This document shows, one piece after another, positions 1 to 18,083 of a stretch of DNA of 64,000 nt. This DNA is from Agelaius tricolor (taxonomy: Eukaryota; Chordata; Aves; Passeriformes; Icteridae). The DNA is taken from the NCBI GenBank assembly GCA_023055355.1, contig JALJCS010000035.1, forward strand, positions 2,170,001-2,234,000. Direction: 5' to 3'. A program made the position numbers and the translations under genes. Position 1 is the first letter of the stretch; each line of letters starts with the position of its first letter. The notes under the pieces are model-generated. The model ran no database searches. It had not been told where the DNA came from and saw only the letters and a program-made list of their open reading frames with translations.

Positions 1-6100
<6,100 letters not shown>

Positions 6101-6127
6101 ACTATATGGACTATTGATTCACTATGA

Positions 6128-6650
6128 GATTGACAAGTGTCTGTGTATTTGTGTGTGTCCCTGTGTCTGTCCGTCCATGTCTGTCTGTCCATGTCTGAGC
6201 ATCCGTGCCCATATCTCAGTCTGTCTGTTCCTGTCTGTGTGTCTGTGCCTGTCTCAGAGTCCATCTGTCCATGTCTGTTTGTCCGTGTCCCCGTGTCCGT
6301 CTGTCTGTGTCCACCTGTCTGTGTCTGTCTCAGTCTTTTTGTTTGTGTGTGTCTGTGTCCCGCTGTCCGTGTGATGTGTCCGTGTGTCCCTCTGATGTGT
6401 ACCCCTCTGTCCGTGTGTCCGTATCGCGGTGTCCGTTTCCGTGTGTCCCTCTGTGTCCGTATCCTGCTGTCCGTGTATCCATGTGTCCTTCTGTCTGTGT
6501 GTCCTCCTGTGTCTGTGTTTCCGTGCGTCCGTGTGTCCATGTGTCCTTCTGTCTGTGTGTCCCTCTGTGTCCGTGTGTCCATGTGTCCGTGTGTCCTTCT
6601 GTCTGTGTGTCCCTCTGTGTCCGTGTGTCCGTGTCCCGCTGTGCGCTCCA
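6128..6650 (+). repeat. GT/pyrimidine-rich satellite after the myosin gene
   Basis: About 520 bp built from TGTGTCC, CTGTCTGTG and CCCTCTGTGTCCG words in higher-order order. The block TGTCCTTCTGTCTGTGTGTC recurs at about 6485, 6545 and 6590. The word length is not tied to codons, and the Ser/Val/Cys-rich frames across it are by-products. It starts ~30-50 nt past the predicted cleavage site, where a GU-rich downstream element is expected. Confidence 0.85.
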
Positions 6651-6654
6651 TGCC

Positions 6655-6722
6655 CGCGGGCTGGCGGGGGCGCTGCCAGGCGCAGCTGCGCCGGTGCGGC
6701 GCGAGGGGGCGCTGTGGAACCG
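6655..6722 (+). promoter_or_regulatory. GC-rich patch with two CTCF-like cores
   Basis: The segment between the two satellites holds GGCGGGGGCGCTGCC (about 6663-6677) and GCGAGGGGGCGCTGTGG (6701-6717), both in the same direction. The second has the AGGGGGCGC core typical of CTCF sites; upstream positions of the motif match less well. It is an isolated CpG-rich island between a muscle gene and a widely expressed gene. Binding is inferred from motif reading only. Confidence 0.4.
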
Positions 6723-6727
6723 CCGGA

Positions 6728-7185
6728 CCGCGGGGTGTGCGGGGTCCGGGGGGTGCGGGGGTTACAGGGGGTGCGGGGTGTGAGGGGGATCGGGGTGTGC
6801 GGGGATACAGGGGCAACAGGGTGTGCAGGGGGTACAGGGGCTACAGGGGGTGCAGGGGATACAAGGAGAACAGGATGTGCAGACTGAGGGGTTCGGGGTA
6901 TGCGGGGGGTACGGGGTGTGCGGGGTGTGTGGGGGTTCGGGGTGTGCGGGGTGCGGAGGTTACAGGGTATGCGGGGTGTGCGGGGAATCGGGGTGGGATC
7001 GGGCTGTGCGGACTGAGGGGTTCGGGGTGTGTGGACTGAGGGGTTCGGTGCGCAAGAGGCGCGGGGTGCAGGGTGCGGGTGTGTGCGGGCTGTGGGGTGT
7101 GCGGGGGTTCCAGGATGTGCGGACTGAGGGGTTCGGTGCGCAAGAGGCGCGGGGGATGCGAGGTGAGGTCTGTGCAGGGTGCCCC
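6728..7185 (+). repeat. G-rich minisatellite with G-quadruplex potential
   Basis: Many G3-G6 runs in degenerate units of ggggtgtgcgggg and ggggttacaggg type on the plus strand. From about 7008 a longer unit appears (gcggactgaggggttcgg, then tgcgcaagaggcgcgggg), present near 7010-7062 and again near 7116-7156. The spacing of G-runs fits G-quadruplex and R-loop formation. No gene is present. Confidence 0.85.
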
Positions 7186-8533
7186 AGACACGAGGTCGCT
7201 GAGCCGCTCCTTGTCCCGGAGAGGACAGAGCATCCCCGCGGTTCTGGGAGCGCACCCTCAGCTCCAGGGGCTCACCGTGGTGCCTCTGAAACGCTCCTGC
7301 ACCCGGACAGGATCCCGCCCTGGGTGCTCCCCGCTGCTGGCAGGTGTGCCAGGGTAGTGCCAGGGCACAGGTAGTGCCCAGCTCATGCTCGTGCTGGGCT
7401 GTGCCCCGTGGCTGGGCTCAGCCCAAGTGACAGCCGCAGCAGCAGTGGCTCTGGCTGCTCTCCTCACTCCCAGTGGTGTCGCCAGGCACCAGTGTCATCA
7501 CCCCACACCTGCTGGTCGCCCCAGCCAAGGCTCCTGCCTCCTCCCATGCACATCCAGCACTCTGTGTCCCTTCCTCCCATGTCACTCCTTTCTCCTCCTC
7601 TGTGTATTTATCCGCTTAAATTGCTCCCATACGTTGTTTTCCATTTAGATTTCTGTCATCTTCTGTCCTCTGTTTTATACCCTGTCATCACAGCTGGCTG
7701 TCACCCATGCCTCCTGACTGGCCATTCATCCTCCCTCCACATTTGGGCTCCTTTGTGCCAGTCAGAACTCCCTGGCACGTTGTTTGCTGCCGCCCCTTGG
7801 ACAGTGCCCTGCCATCAAGCAATGATCTGTCTGTCAAGCTGACAAAAATCATCTCATTGTTTCATTCCCCAGCTCCATGGCTACCTGCCATCTGTGGAAA
7901 CCAGGGACCCAGGGAATATTTCTCTGTCTGCTCTGGGGTGCCCCTGATCCCCAGGGGAGCACTGACTTTGACCCTCACTCATGGAGAAAGTTTCCCAGAC
8001 TTCAAGATAGACTGGAATCCACAAAAGTGTGAAATAGATTATAGAGAGCAGTGTAGGTGTATCACTAGGTGAGAAATTGAGGTTTGGGGATTTTTAGTGT
8101 GTTGTGGTTGGAAGCAAGATGGAGGGCACAGGGTGTCATCCTGGGTTTCTTCTTCATGCTTCTTCTTTCTTCTTCTTCATGGGTTTGGGTGGCATTTTGT
8201 AATTGGGCAGAAAAGTCCTCATTGGGGGCTCTGTGGGATCAGTTATTGGGTTAAAAGGGAAAATAATCCAGGTGTCAGTTCTTAATTGGATAGTTTAGTC
8301 TTAAAAGACTTTGGAACCAGAGATTGTGGCCATTTTGTGTCTTCTAATGAAAAGCTGCAGAACTCACAGTAGTGAGACTGTTTCACTGATAAGAAATAAT
8401 AAACACCTGAGTCTGAACATGAATTACTGTCTCAAGTGCCTTCAATCCAGACCCAGAGAAAACCACAACTGGTACCTGTACAGCCACCCCCAGCTCTGGC
8501 TGGTCCATCCTGCAGCGTGGCAGGAGCTGCTGT
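7186..8533. other. Intergenic, nothing recognised
   Basis: GC-rich at the start and AT-rich later. A C/T-rich stretch (tcttcttcatgcttcttctt) lies at about 8147-8180. No exon, RNA gene or transposon end was recognised. Confidence 0.6.
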
Positions 8534-9160
8534 CAGAGATGGGTGTGCTCAGCCTGCTCACAAACAGCAGGGCTGTGTCCAGCCCCCAGTGCAAATCCTG
8601 CCCAGTGAGAGATGGGTGTGCTCAGGCTGCTCACAAACAGCAGGGCTGTGTCCAGGGGAGTGCAAATCCTGCCCAGAGATGGGTGTGCTCAGGCTGCTCA
8701 CAAACAGCAGGGCTGTGTCCAGGGGAGTGCAGGTCCTGTCTAGAGATGGGTGTGCTCAGCCTGCTCACAAACAGCAGGGCTGTGTCCAGCCCCCAGTGCA
8801 GGTCCTGCCCAGAGATGGGTGTGCTCAGGCTGCTCACAAACAGCAGGGGCTGTGTCCAGGGGAGTGCAGGTCCTGTCCAGTCAGAGATGGGTGTGCTCAG
8901 CCTGCTCACAAACAGCAGGGCTGTGTCCAGGGGAGTGCAAATCCTGCCCAGTCAGAGATGGGTGTGCTCAGCCTGCTCACAAACAGCAGGGCTGTGTCCA
9001 GGGGAGTGCAGGTCCTGCCCAGAGATGGGTGTGCTCAGCCTGCTCACAAACAGCAGGGCTGTGGCCAGCCCCCAGTGCAGGTCCTGTCTAGAGATGGGTG
9101 TGCTCAGCCTGTTCACAAACAGCAGGGCCGTGTCCAGCCCCCAGTGCAGGTCCTGCCCAC
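8534..9160 (+). repeat. Tandem array, nine units of about 64-73 bp
   Basis: The word agagatgggtgtgctca begins units at about 8534, 8609, 8675, 8741, 8812, 8884, 8956, 9020 and 9091. Each unit continues with cctgctcacaaacagcaggg, ctgtgtccag, then one of two endings (cccccagtgca or gggagtgca) and a tcctgccca-type linker. The two unit types are interspersed, as expected of unequal exchange. Unit length varies and is not a multiple of three, so the long open frames across it are not genes. Confidence 0.92.
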
Positions 9161-10284
9161 GCTGTCTCACATGACACACACACACCATGATGCTCTCACA
9201 GCACAGCTGTGCACGTTAGCACTGCCTCTGCCCCGGCCAACAAACACTGCTGTGATAAGCACAGGGCTGGCTGACAAATCAGCAGATTAGCAGGGTTTAG
9301 GCTTTTGTTAAACACAAACCTGTTTGTACATAAAGGAAGAAAAAACTGCAAGAAGGAGAAACAGCTCTTGCATGGGAGTTCAGTTCTGCAGAAGCGTTCT
9401 TGGGGCTATTTTTTGCTCTGTTGTGATGATGGCTGAAAACATATTTATAAAGCCTTTGTCTGAATAATGCTTTGCATTTCCAGAAGTTTCCTGTTGTGTT
9501 TCGTAGCTCTCATAAGACCTACAGAGCCCTCTGAGTCCTTTGCTTGTCCCTCAAAAAAAAAGTGTGGAAAGCTGGAAGGAAGTTGAAAAGAGATAACTGC
9601 TAGGTTTATAAAATGAACTTTATTTATTCCTTTAAGAACAAGTAATGTACTATTTTTCATTTAGTCAAACCAGAAGTGACACGAAATATAAATATCTCCT
9701 CTATTAGGAAATTAAAAAAGGACTCTTTATTTTAGAACAGTAACAAAATAGCTGATTAAGGGAGATGGAGCTGTGTCCTATCACAATGTATCCAAAGGAT
9801 AATTCTTGCTGGTTTGCCTATCTGCAAAGGAGGGTTTTTTAATCAAAAGGAGGATTAAAATGCTGATTTAAAACCACACCATGCACACACGGAGCTCATC
9901 CCCTCTAGGCATGGTGCCTGCTCCTCCTTTGAGGTCCTGGGGGAATGGATAGAAGTGGGACTCATTCCAGTGGCCTACAAGATTCTCTTTCAAGCCTGTA
10001 GGAAAAGAGTAACTTGTGCTGAGAGTTAACAGCCCCTTTGCTGAAGTCTGTGACTGACATCAGAACTTTCTGCAGAAAACCCAAATTTCTCAGGTTGAAA
10101 TGCTGCTCCCAAGTGCCACTCTTGATCTGTACTTGTATTAGCATCAACACAGGAGGACTCAGGGTTTGACCCTTTCCAATCCCATGATAAATTTGCTTTA
10201 ATCCCCCTCATACATTTGTTCTGCGATAAATACAACCTCTTTATTTTTTTTTAACCTGGGACAAAACAACTCCGTGTATTAGGA
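9161..10284. other. Intergenic, nothing recognised
   Basis: AT-richer DNA with a short CA run at 9173-9186. No exon, RNA gene or clear transposon was recognised. Confidence 0.6.
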
Positions 10285-10915
10285 CGAAGTGAGGACTGAC
10301 TGTAGAGTGCAGCCCTGCAGTAAAGGCCTTGGGGTTCTGGTGGAAAACAAGCTGGACCCGTGTCAGCAGTGCTGCCCTGCAGCAGCAACACCCACCAGTC
10401 ACGGGACTGCATTAGCAAGTGGTCAGCAAGGGCAGGGATGTGGTCACTCCCTGCTGCCTGCCTCGGGAGAGGCTGCATCTGCCACGCTCTGTGCAGCTCT
10501 CAGACACACACAGCCCATTGTGAGGGAGATGCTGACACGCTGGACAGGCTCCAGCACGGCCCCAGGACCAGCAGGAGCGTGTGCTGGGCGAGGAGAGGAG
10601 GTGGGAATTAGGGAAGGCTGGGGGATCGCACTGCAGAGATGCTGCTGCAAGGGGGGATAAGAATTTCAGAATTTCAGCACATCCAAGCTTTTCCTGCGAG
10701 TGCACAGTGAAAGGACAAGGGGCAATGCGTTCGTGCTGCCAGCCAGAAAAATCCTTTCTCAACAAAGGGAGCAGCACCTCATCTACCAGGAAAATGCTAC
10801 CCAAGGAGGTTGTAGACTCTGCATCCTTGGGATTTCCAGGATAGATGTGAACAAGAGCCTGGAGTGACTTTAGCCAAGTTGGAAGTTAGCCCTGCTTGGA
10901 GCAGGAGATGGGACT
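10285..10915 (+). mobile_element. CR1 LINE fragment, plus strand
   Basis: CR1 3' sequence in degenerate order: cttggggttctggtggaaaa followed by caagctggac (around 10328-10357), ctgcattagcaagtggtcag (10407-10426), aggacaaggggcaatg (10711-10726), acccaaggaggttgtagact (10799-10818) and ccctgcttggagcaggagat (10891-10910). The true CR1 3' terminus with ATTCTRTG repeats is missing. Reading frames are broken, so the element is dead. Confidence 0.75.
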
Positions 10916-13499
10916 TCAATGCATATTTGTCACTGACTCAGCTGAACTCACTAATCTAGCAGGAAGGAAGGAAGTTGCACTCTGCAGCTTGAGGACTGAT
11001 CAATTCACTGGAAAGGTCAAGAAGCACAGGCCTGGTACCTAGAGAAATTTCAAAATCTGAGGATAAAATTCCTAATTAAATTCTAGTCCAATTGAAAACT
11101 TGTGGGTTTTGTGTGTAATTTTTGTATGTATGGTTTACATACCTGGAATTTCCTTATGATTACATTATGAGGATCTGTCACCATTTGTTTTAAACTTTCT
11201 TGATCATTTTAATCTTCATTCCTCAGACAGTTTCCTTTCTGGGTCACTGCAATGTAAGAACCCTGCAATCTTTTATTTCTACAGTGGTGCTACAAACTAG
11301 AACCTTCCTCACGAGCTGGAGAAAGCTCAGTTGATCTTCAGAAACTCTTCCTTCTGTATTCGTTCTGCCTACAGGAGACTGCCTGATAAAATCCTCTGGA
11401 TGTTTCCTTCCTTTCAGCTCTTTCCTGAGTACCCAAACCTGGCTAGATATTTGAAGCAGAGATTGTTGTGATTTTTTGATACCCAGCTAGTCCCTACAGC
11501 CTTCACAGAGTTTTTGGGAAGCTCCAGGTCCAGGTGAAATTTGCAGGGAGTCAGGAATAGTGAGCCTACTTTCCGCCACTATTGCTGGCAGAGGTGTAGA
11601 GTAGCCTGGAAATACAAGAAAAGGGACTGGAGAGAATAATCTGTGGGGGCTCAGAAGGTTATAGCAGATGGAAGAGTCACTAGTAAAATCCTGTATGGAA
11701 AATGGAGTGAGGAGAAGCTGGTCACAGTGAGCAGGGCCCAGAGGCAAGCAGTGGATGTGTGATGCCCACTGACAGACACAGTTTGCTGCCAACCTGCTGT
11801 TTGCAAATGCGTATCAGCAAGAGCAGATTTTAAAGATTAAAGCTGTCAAGGGAAAACTAAGGCTGAGTTTTTCCAAGAATTTATGGGATTGGAGCCTCAT
11901 CTTCAATAGTCCTCAGGATAAACACAGTTCTTGCCTAATTCTTCAAGACTTTCCTGTATGAGTCATTGTTCATGGCAGAATAGCAGCTTTATCCACAGAT
12001 GGTTGTAGAACAGAGGCACCATTGAGAGGCAAACACTGAGACATCTATGTCCTGCAGATACAGGCACACACACACACATCAACAGCTCCATCCACAGAAA
12101 GCAGCCAGTCCTGCTCAGTGTGCTCAGGCAGAATCTCCACTCTTTCATGACACAAGAAATCCCTCATGGAATTCAAGTAATGAGCAATTCATGCTGAAGA
12201 GGAAAGCTTAGTGTCAGGGAAATATCAATGTCCAAGCTAGCACATCCAGAGGGAGTTTGGCCAGAGGGCTGCCTGCCTGGATTGTTCTCCTTAGCTGGCC
12301 AGAAGCCCAGTTCTCCATGGGCTCAAAAGAGAAGATCAGACACTCTGGGATCCAGCAAGCTGCTGTGGATTATCTGGCAAGCCCAAATTGTAGCACTAAG
12401 ATTGATACTAAGCCAGAGAGAAGGACATTTGAAGGAAAATTTGGGTGCTTTCATCAGAGTCCTCTTGAGATGTTTTTCCAGTGCTTCTCCATGTAATCTT
12501 GGACAAGTCCTTAGAACCTCAAAGTAGGTTCATGCCCTCATCTCCACGTGCAGGTAAATATCAGAGTAATGGCTCAGGTCTGGACTCCAGTGCAGCTCTT
12601 AGGGGATAAAGGTCACTGTGGGTGGGTTGAGCCTATGACTGTGGGCCAGCACAACCCTCAGATGAAACAAACAAGGGACAGGCTCCAAAACACCATGCCT
12701 GCACTGGAAACCCTTGCTACAGAATGTTATGCATGCCAAAAGTTTGCATGGCCTAAAAAAAAAATGACTAGCTTCAATAATGGAAATGAATGTGGAATGA
12801 TGTGATACCACCTCTAACTGGGAAAGACAGGAGCCATCATTTGCTGGAAATGAAGAAGGTGTTTTCAGAAATGTCTCTCTCTACCTGTCCTTTTCCCTAG
12901 ATTTCTGCTGTAAGATATTGCTGGAGACAAGATAATAAGTCAGACAGCCAGATCAGGAGTTATTTGTCTAATGTTGTTGTCTAACACTTAGAAGCTGAGA
13001 TCCGTGTAGTCACTGCTTATTGTTATTAATACTGTAATTATATGATTTATAGACAGTGCCTTTCTTCCTTTTAATGACTTTTCCATTCAGCATGAAATAG
13101 TTAAACATTCAATGAACCCAAAACCATTAAACATTTAATGACCTAGTGTTTATAGAGCTGAAAGAAGAGAGGATAAGGCTACAATAGTGTCTGCTTCAAT
13201 ATAAATGCTTAGAAATCACTGAGGTGGTCTAAAACGAGGCCTGCCCTCTCTTTGTGGGCACACTGACCACCATGAAGTGCCCTGGATGCCCTGAATGTTT
13301 AGTTTGCAGCAAGAGAAACAGCAGCAAGACAGAGGGGGAAACTCTGATTTGAAATTCTGCAGCCATCTAATAGGAGCACACAACTGAGACCGAAGCTTTT
13401 CAGAGCCCCAAGAGGTGAGAGGTGAGCACTGAACTGCTGGAGAGAAGGCTTGGCACCACTCAAACAGGGGTTTGTGACAACTGGCTGCTGCTGCTGCTG
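10916..13499. other. Intergenic, nothing recognised
   Basis: No transposon ends or exon-like frames were recognised. A short CA run occurs at 12064-12078 and a short CTG run at 13483-13500. Confidence 0.55.
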
Positions 13500-13760
13500 C
13501 CACCTAACTCTGAGGCCAAGTGTCAGAGTAATGAGTCACATTTCTAGGGCCAATTACTGCCTGTCATGCAGCAGGGTGGGGCCTGCCCTGCCTCTCCGTA
13601 GGAAATATGTTGACTGGAATTAGGCTGATGTTATCGGAACAGTTTGTTATTCTCAGCCTGCTTCCAAGAAAGGAAGTGAATGGAAGCAGCCATCTCTCCA
13701 GGTGAATTATTCTGGCAGAAACATTCCCATGTGAATCACCACGAGCTGTTGTTCATGTAA
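13500..13760. promoter_or_regulatory. Possible conserved noncoding element
   Basis: This unique stretch lacks repeats and carries dense binding-site-like words: TGAGTCA (AP-1, about 13531), CCAATTA, TTATCGG, CATTCCCATG, and several ETS-like GGAA words (for example 13601 and 13674). It is listed only because it stands out from its degenerate surroundings. Conservation cannot be judged from one sequence. Confidence 0.2.
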
Positions 13761-16130
13761 TACCACTGTCCATTTATAGACAGAGAATACACTTGTTTAT
13801 GTCTGATTCTAAAATAGTAGATACAGCTCTGGGCACTACTTAGACAAAGATGACTAAACCTGCCTTGGAACATCACAAAATTTTACTACAACCACAGCCA
13901 GGCAGGGCACTGCACATCTGACTTCATTTTCAGGGTTGAACTTGTACAAAGGGAGTTCCAAGGTCAGCAGAGCCATCTGAAAAACTTCTAAAAGCAGAAA
14001 CCAAAGGTAAAGCCAAGCTGTATCCTTTGGTGCTTTTTAAAAAATTCATGTTTGAATCACATATTTGATCAGATGAACATGACTCATAAATCCAAGTCCT
14101 CTGCTTAGAATGTTTGAAGTCCTGAATGCCTAAATTTCCAAATGTGATTCTCATGAGTATCTGGTCTAGGACATTCATTCTCTGTGAGTCAATGACCAAA
14201 ACGAGACTGTAGACCAGATGAAGTTTTGTTCTGAGCCCCAGGATCTGTTGTGGTATTTTGACTGTTAAAAGCACTGAGAATGGCTCCTTCCACCAAAAAC
14301 TTTTAAGCATTTTAACAACTGCAAGAATCTTCTGTGTACACGCTCAGAACATTTACTCTCCAAAACCAGAATTAATTTCTGCTAGTCTCTTAGATATCAA
14401 AGGTCATTTAAAGATCCAGTGCTGCATGTGGCTTCTTTTTAGTCTCTTTCTTTCCTGGTTCCTGGCCTCAGGAGATGTGTGGTGCTGCCTCTTGAAAGCA
14501 GGTATGGCCCATCAGTTATTGATGTGAATCTCCAATCCATCTTGGTTATCAAGCTCTCCCATACACCTGTGCTAACCCATTCTCATTGGAGCTCTGCAGG
14601 ATCTGAGAAGACAGCTGGAGTCATTTAGATCTTTTTCACAGGCTAGACAGATTGTCAAATACTGCTTTGAACAAAAAAAAAAAAAAAATAAATTGACCAT
14701 GCTGCTCCCACAGCTGTCAGGTGTGAGCCTTCTTCTGGTATTCCCAGGATGTTCTTAGGTCTCTCTTCAGGAAATCTGCCCATCTGCACAGGACTTGTTG
14801 CAGTGGTGGCATTTTAAGGCCCAAGAACAAGCTGTGAAATCATGGAATGAGCTCTCTCTCTCTGACTGGGTGACCACAGTGGAAGTTTTCTGCAGTGTTA
14901 TGTGAAGTTGGCTCTTTCTCATTCCCAGACAGCATTTCTTGACACTAGGATTTGTTCTGGGATGGCTTCTGTACCTCACCATAGCTCTGACTCTCATATG
15001 CTGGATAAAAAAGATGCCTTTGCTCAGAAATAATTCTCCTCACACACCAAGCTTGTCCCCCTTTAACACCCTTCACAATACAGACATGACATGATGCAGA
15101 AGCAAGCACAGGTCCAGCCAAGCCTTTGGCAAGAGCTGCTCTCTGCTCAGGAAGCAAAGCCATCCTGCAAGCTGAGGAGAAGGACCAGACACAGCTCAAG
15201 AGAGCCCAACCTGGTCATTGTCTGCAGCATAAAATGAGGATTATTTATGGAACTGTTCAAGAGATCTTTACCTCAAGTGACTAAAAGGTTTTCTGCTTAC
15301 AGACTGGACGTTTGTACACAAGCCAAAGGCAAGCCATAGTAACAGGTTTAGAAAGAAAATTTAAAATAAAAATTAGGTAAGTGTTTACGTTTGGGTTTGC
15401 CTGCTATAAAATTGAAATTTGTAATTGATTCAGAGAGGAGACAACCCTAGGACTGCTAGAGGCTTTCCCATCAAGAGAGTTCCTGCAAAAAAGAACAGGA
15501 GCCTGCAAAAATATTAGAAAGGGAGATAGTGAGAAAAAACAAGTTGGAAGTAGACGGAAAAAATATCAAAGAATAAACCAAAGAAAATACTGAAGCATTC
15601 TGTTGAACATAAGAAAAGTAATATTTTAACCATAATTAATTATTTTACGTGAATACTCTAAACTATGTGGATCCAAGTTGCAACATAGCAACTTGGATCC
15701 AAACCAAAGCTGGGTTTATATATGCTGAAGAAAAAGAGAGGATTTTGTTTTGATTTCAGTTCTTGCCATCAATAAATGGCATTGTTAGAGAATACTGCTG
15801 ATAGATGTACCTGGATGTGTGCCATGATATCAGGTCTGTGCAGTTTTGCCAAGCAAGGCACAGCTGCTGTGATAATACCACATAATGGATCATAGATCAG
15901 TAGTTATCAGCTTAAACACCTATCAAAAGGGGGTGATTTTAAGCAATTCATCACAATCCAGAGAATCAAAAATAGAACTGTGAAAAAAAGGCTGAAAATT
16001 CTTGAAAGAATCCTAATAAAAAACCCTGCAGAGCTCAGCTCTGATCTGTGCTAAATGAAGGGCAGCTACATTGAAAGCCACCTTCTGAAAGGTCTAGGAG
16101 AAAGGCCACCAACCAGGGTGCCACACAGAG
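13761..16130. other. Intergenic, nothing recognised except one palindrome
   Basis: AT-rich DNA with a poly(A) run at about 14673-14689 and the palindrome at 15669-15700 listed separately. No exon or RNA gene was recognised. Confidence 0.55.
15669..15700. repeat. Perfect inverted repeat, 13-bp arms
   Basis: GGATCCAAGTTGC at 15669-15681 and its exact reverse complement at 15688-15700 are separated by a 6-bp loop (aacata). It could extrude as a cruciform, or it could be the product of a local inverted duplication. No transposon ends were recognised around it. Confidence 0.9.
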
Positions 16131-16654
16131 AGGCTCACACATGTGACATTCACACAGGAGCTGCAGTCAGACATACAGGAAGCAAGGTGTGCACTCAGAC
16201 AGATGCTGCACTTGGGGATGTGTCACACACGTGCTCAGGTGTGTCACAGAATGTCTTTATCTCACACCCTTGATCGCGTGTGACAAACGCACATGCACGG
16301 TGAGTGTCCCACATCAGAGACGTCTCACACTCACAGACATCATTCCTTCCAAACACACACAGTGTCTGACACAGGGTCATAGTGCAGGTGTTGGACATGC
16401 ACGGTGCTTCACCCACCAGCACACGCACAGGTGACAAACACACAGCATCACACACGCTTCGGGCACACCCAGTGTCTCATTTGCTGCCTTCCAGTGACAC
16501 ACACGGGTGTCCTGCTGTCACAAACACGGTGACTCTCGTACACAAGGCTGCCTCTCACAGACCTACAAGTGGGCATCTCTAACGCACCCATGGGTGACAC
16601 AGCATCTGTCCCCCTCACACACACACACACACACGCAGACACAGAGGGGTGTGG
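16130..16654 (+). repeat. CACA-rich degenerate repeat tract
   Basis: Scattered cacac, gtgacaca and tcacacac words with a pure CA run at 16617-16634. It looks like a decayed outer edge of the neighbouring array, with no regular unit. No gene was recognised. Confidence 0.65.
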
Positions 16655-17490
16655 GGCACACAGAGAATCCCTCGGAACGGTGTCTGTCACACACTGGTAC
16701 ATAGAGGGGTGTGGAGCACAGAGAATCCCTCGGAACAGTGTCTGTCGCACACAGAGGGGTGTGGAGCACACAGAGAATCCCTCGGAACGGTGTCTGTCAC
16801 ACACTGATACACGGAGGGGTGTGGAGCACAGAGAATCCCTCGTAATGGTGTCTGTCACACACAGCCACACGGAGGGGTGAAGCACACAGCGTCCCTCTGA
16901 ATGTTGTCACACACAGCCACGCAGAGAGCTGTGGAGCACACAGGCAGAACACAGAGAGTCTGTCGGAACAGTGTCACGCACAGACACACAGAGGGGTGTG
17001 GAGCACACAGAGCATCCCTCGGAACAGTGTCTGTCGCACACAGAGGGGTGTGGAGCACACACAGTCCCTCGGAACAGTGTCTGTCGCACACAGAGGGGTG
17101 TGGAGCACATAGAGCATCCCTCGGAACAGTGTCTGTTGCACACAGGCGTACAGAAGGGGTGTGGAGAACACAGGCAGAACACAGAGACCCTAGGAACAGT
17201 GTCTGTCACACACAGATACACAGAGGGGTGCGGAGCACACAGAGCATCCCTCGGAACAGTGTCTATCACACACAGAGGGGTGCGGAGCACACAGAGTCCC
17301 TCGGAACAATGTCTGTCACACACGGATACACAGAAGAGGGGTGTGGAGCACACAGAGCATCCCTCGGAACAGTGTGTCACACAGATACACAGAAGAGGGG
17401 TGCGGAGCACACAGAGCATCCCTCGGAACAGTGTGTCACACAGATGCACAGAAGAGGGGTGCGGAGCGCACAGAGTCCCTCGGAGCAGCG
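16655..17490 (+). repeat. Minisatellite of about 15 units upstream of GAS7
   Basis: Each unit of about 50-65 bp contains gaggggtgtggagcacacag, then a catccctcggaacagtgtct-type segment, then gtcacacacagatacaca. Unit starts lie near 16665, 16705, 16755, 16815, 16873, 16925, 16990, 17042, 17095, 17155, 17225, 17275, 17338, 17397 and 17455. Two units (16925 and 17155) carry an extra caggcagaacacagag insert. The array stops about 400 bp before the GAS7 start codon, at the edge of the CpG island. Long frames through it on both strands are repeat by-products. Confidence 0.92.
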
Positions 17491-17900
17491 CCAGTCGCAC
17501 ACAGCGGTGCTCCCCGTGCCCTCGCCCCCACGCTGTCCCCCCGCCTCGCCCCTCGGGTCACTCACTCGCGCTCCCTCTCGCTGTCCCGCCGACACCGGCG
17601 CCGCACGCACCGCCCGCCCCGCGCACCGCGCGGCCGCTCCTCCCGCCGCTTCCTCCCCTCTCCCGCTCTCCCCCTCCTCCCAGCACTCCTCCTCCCTCTC
17701 TCGCCCTCCTCCCCTCGCCCAGCCCGTCCCGCCTCTCCCGCCCCACCCCGAGCCGGCGGTGCCCGTGGGCGCCCGGCGCCGGGGCTGCTCGGCTGCCGCT
17801 GCCCGCGCTGCCCGCGCCTGCCGCCCGCCGGGCCGGAGCGGGGCCCCCTCAGCCGAGCGGGGCGGGCGCGGAGCGGCGGCGGCGGGCGCGTCCCGGAGGG

Positions 17901-18083
17901 ATGTCGGGGACCCGCTGCCAGGCGCTGTACCCCTTCTCCGGGGAGCGGCACCGGCAGGGGCTGCGCTTCGCGGCGGGTGAGCTGATCACGGTGCTGCAGG
18001 TGCCAGACGGCGGCTGGTGGGAAGGGCAGAAGGAGGACGGGCTGCGCGGCTGGTTCCCGGCCAGCTACGTCCAACTGCTGGAG
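17901..18083 (+). CDS. GAS7: GAS7 exon 1 coding part: SH3 domain
   Basis: Sixty-one codons from ATG to GAG, then donor gtagga at 18084. The SH3 signature residues are all present: ALYPF (ALYDY-type, 8-12), GELITVLQ (27-34), GGWWEGQ (37-43) and GWFPASYVQLL (50-60). The whole domain is in one exon, so an alternative first exon would remove it cleanly. The start context is gagggATGt, with G at -3. Confidence 0.95.

Noticed and set aside
6137..7255. Long frames on both strands rich in Cys/Val/Ser, Gly or Thr/His/Arg
   Set aside because: They are translations of the GT-rich and G-rich satellites. The collagen-like Gly pattern comes from G-runs.
8311..9290. Two overlapping open frames of about 285 codons
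   Set aside because: Both are translations of the ~70-bp tandem array in different frames; no splice, promoter or family support.
16130..17490. CRISPR-like array
   Set aside because: The repeats are contiguous and degenerate, with no unique spacers, in a vertebrate genome; it is a minisatellite.
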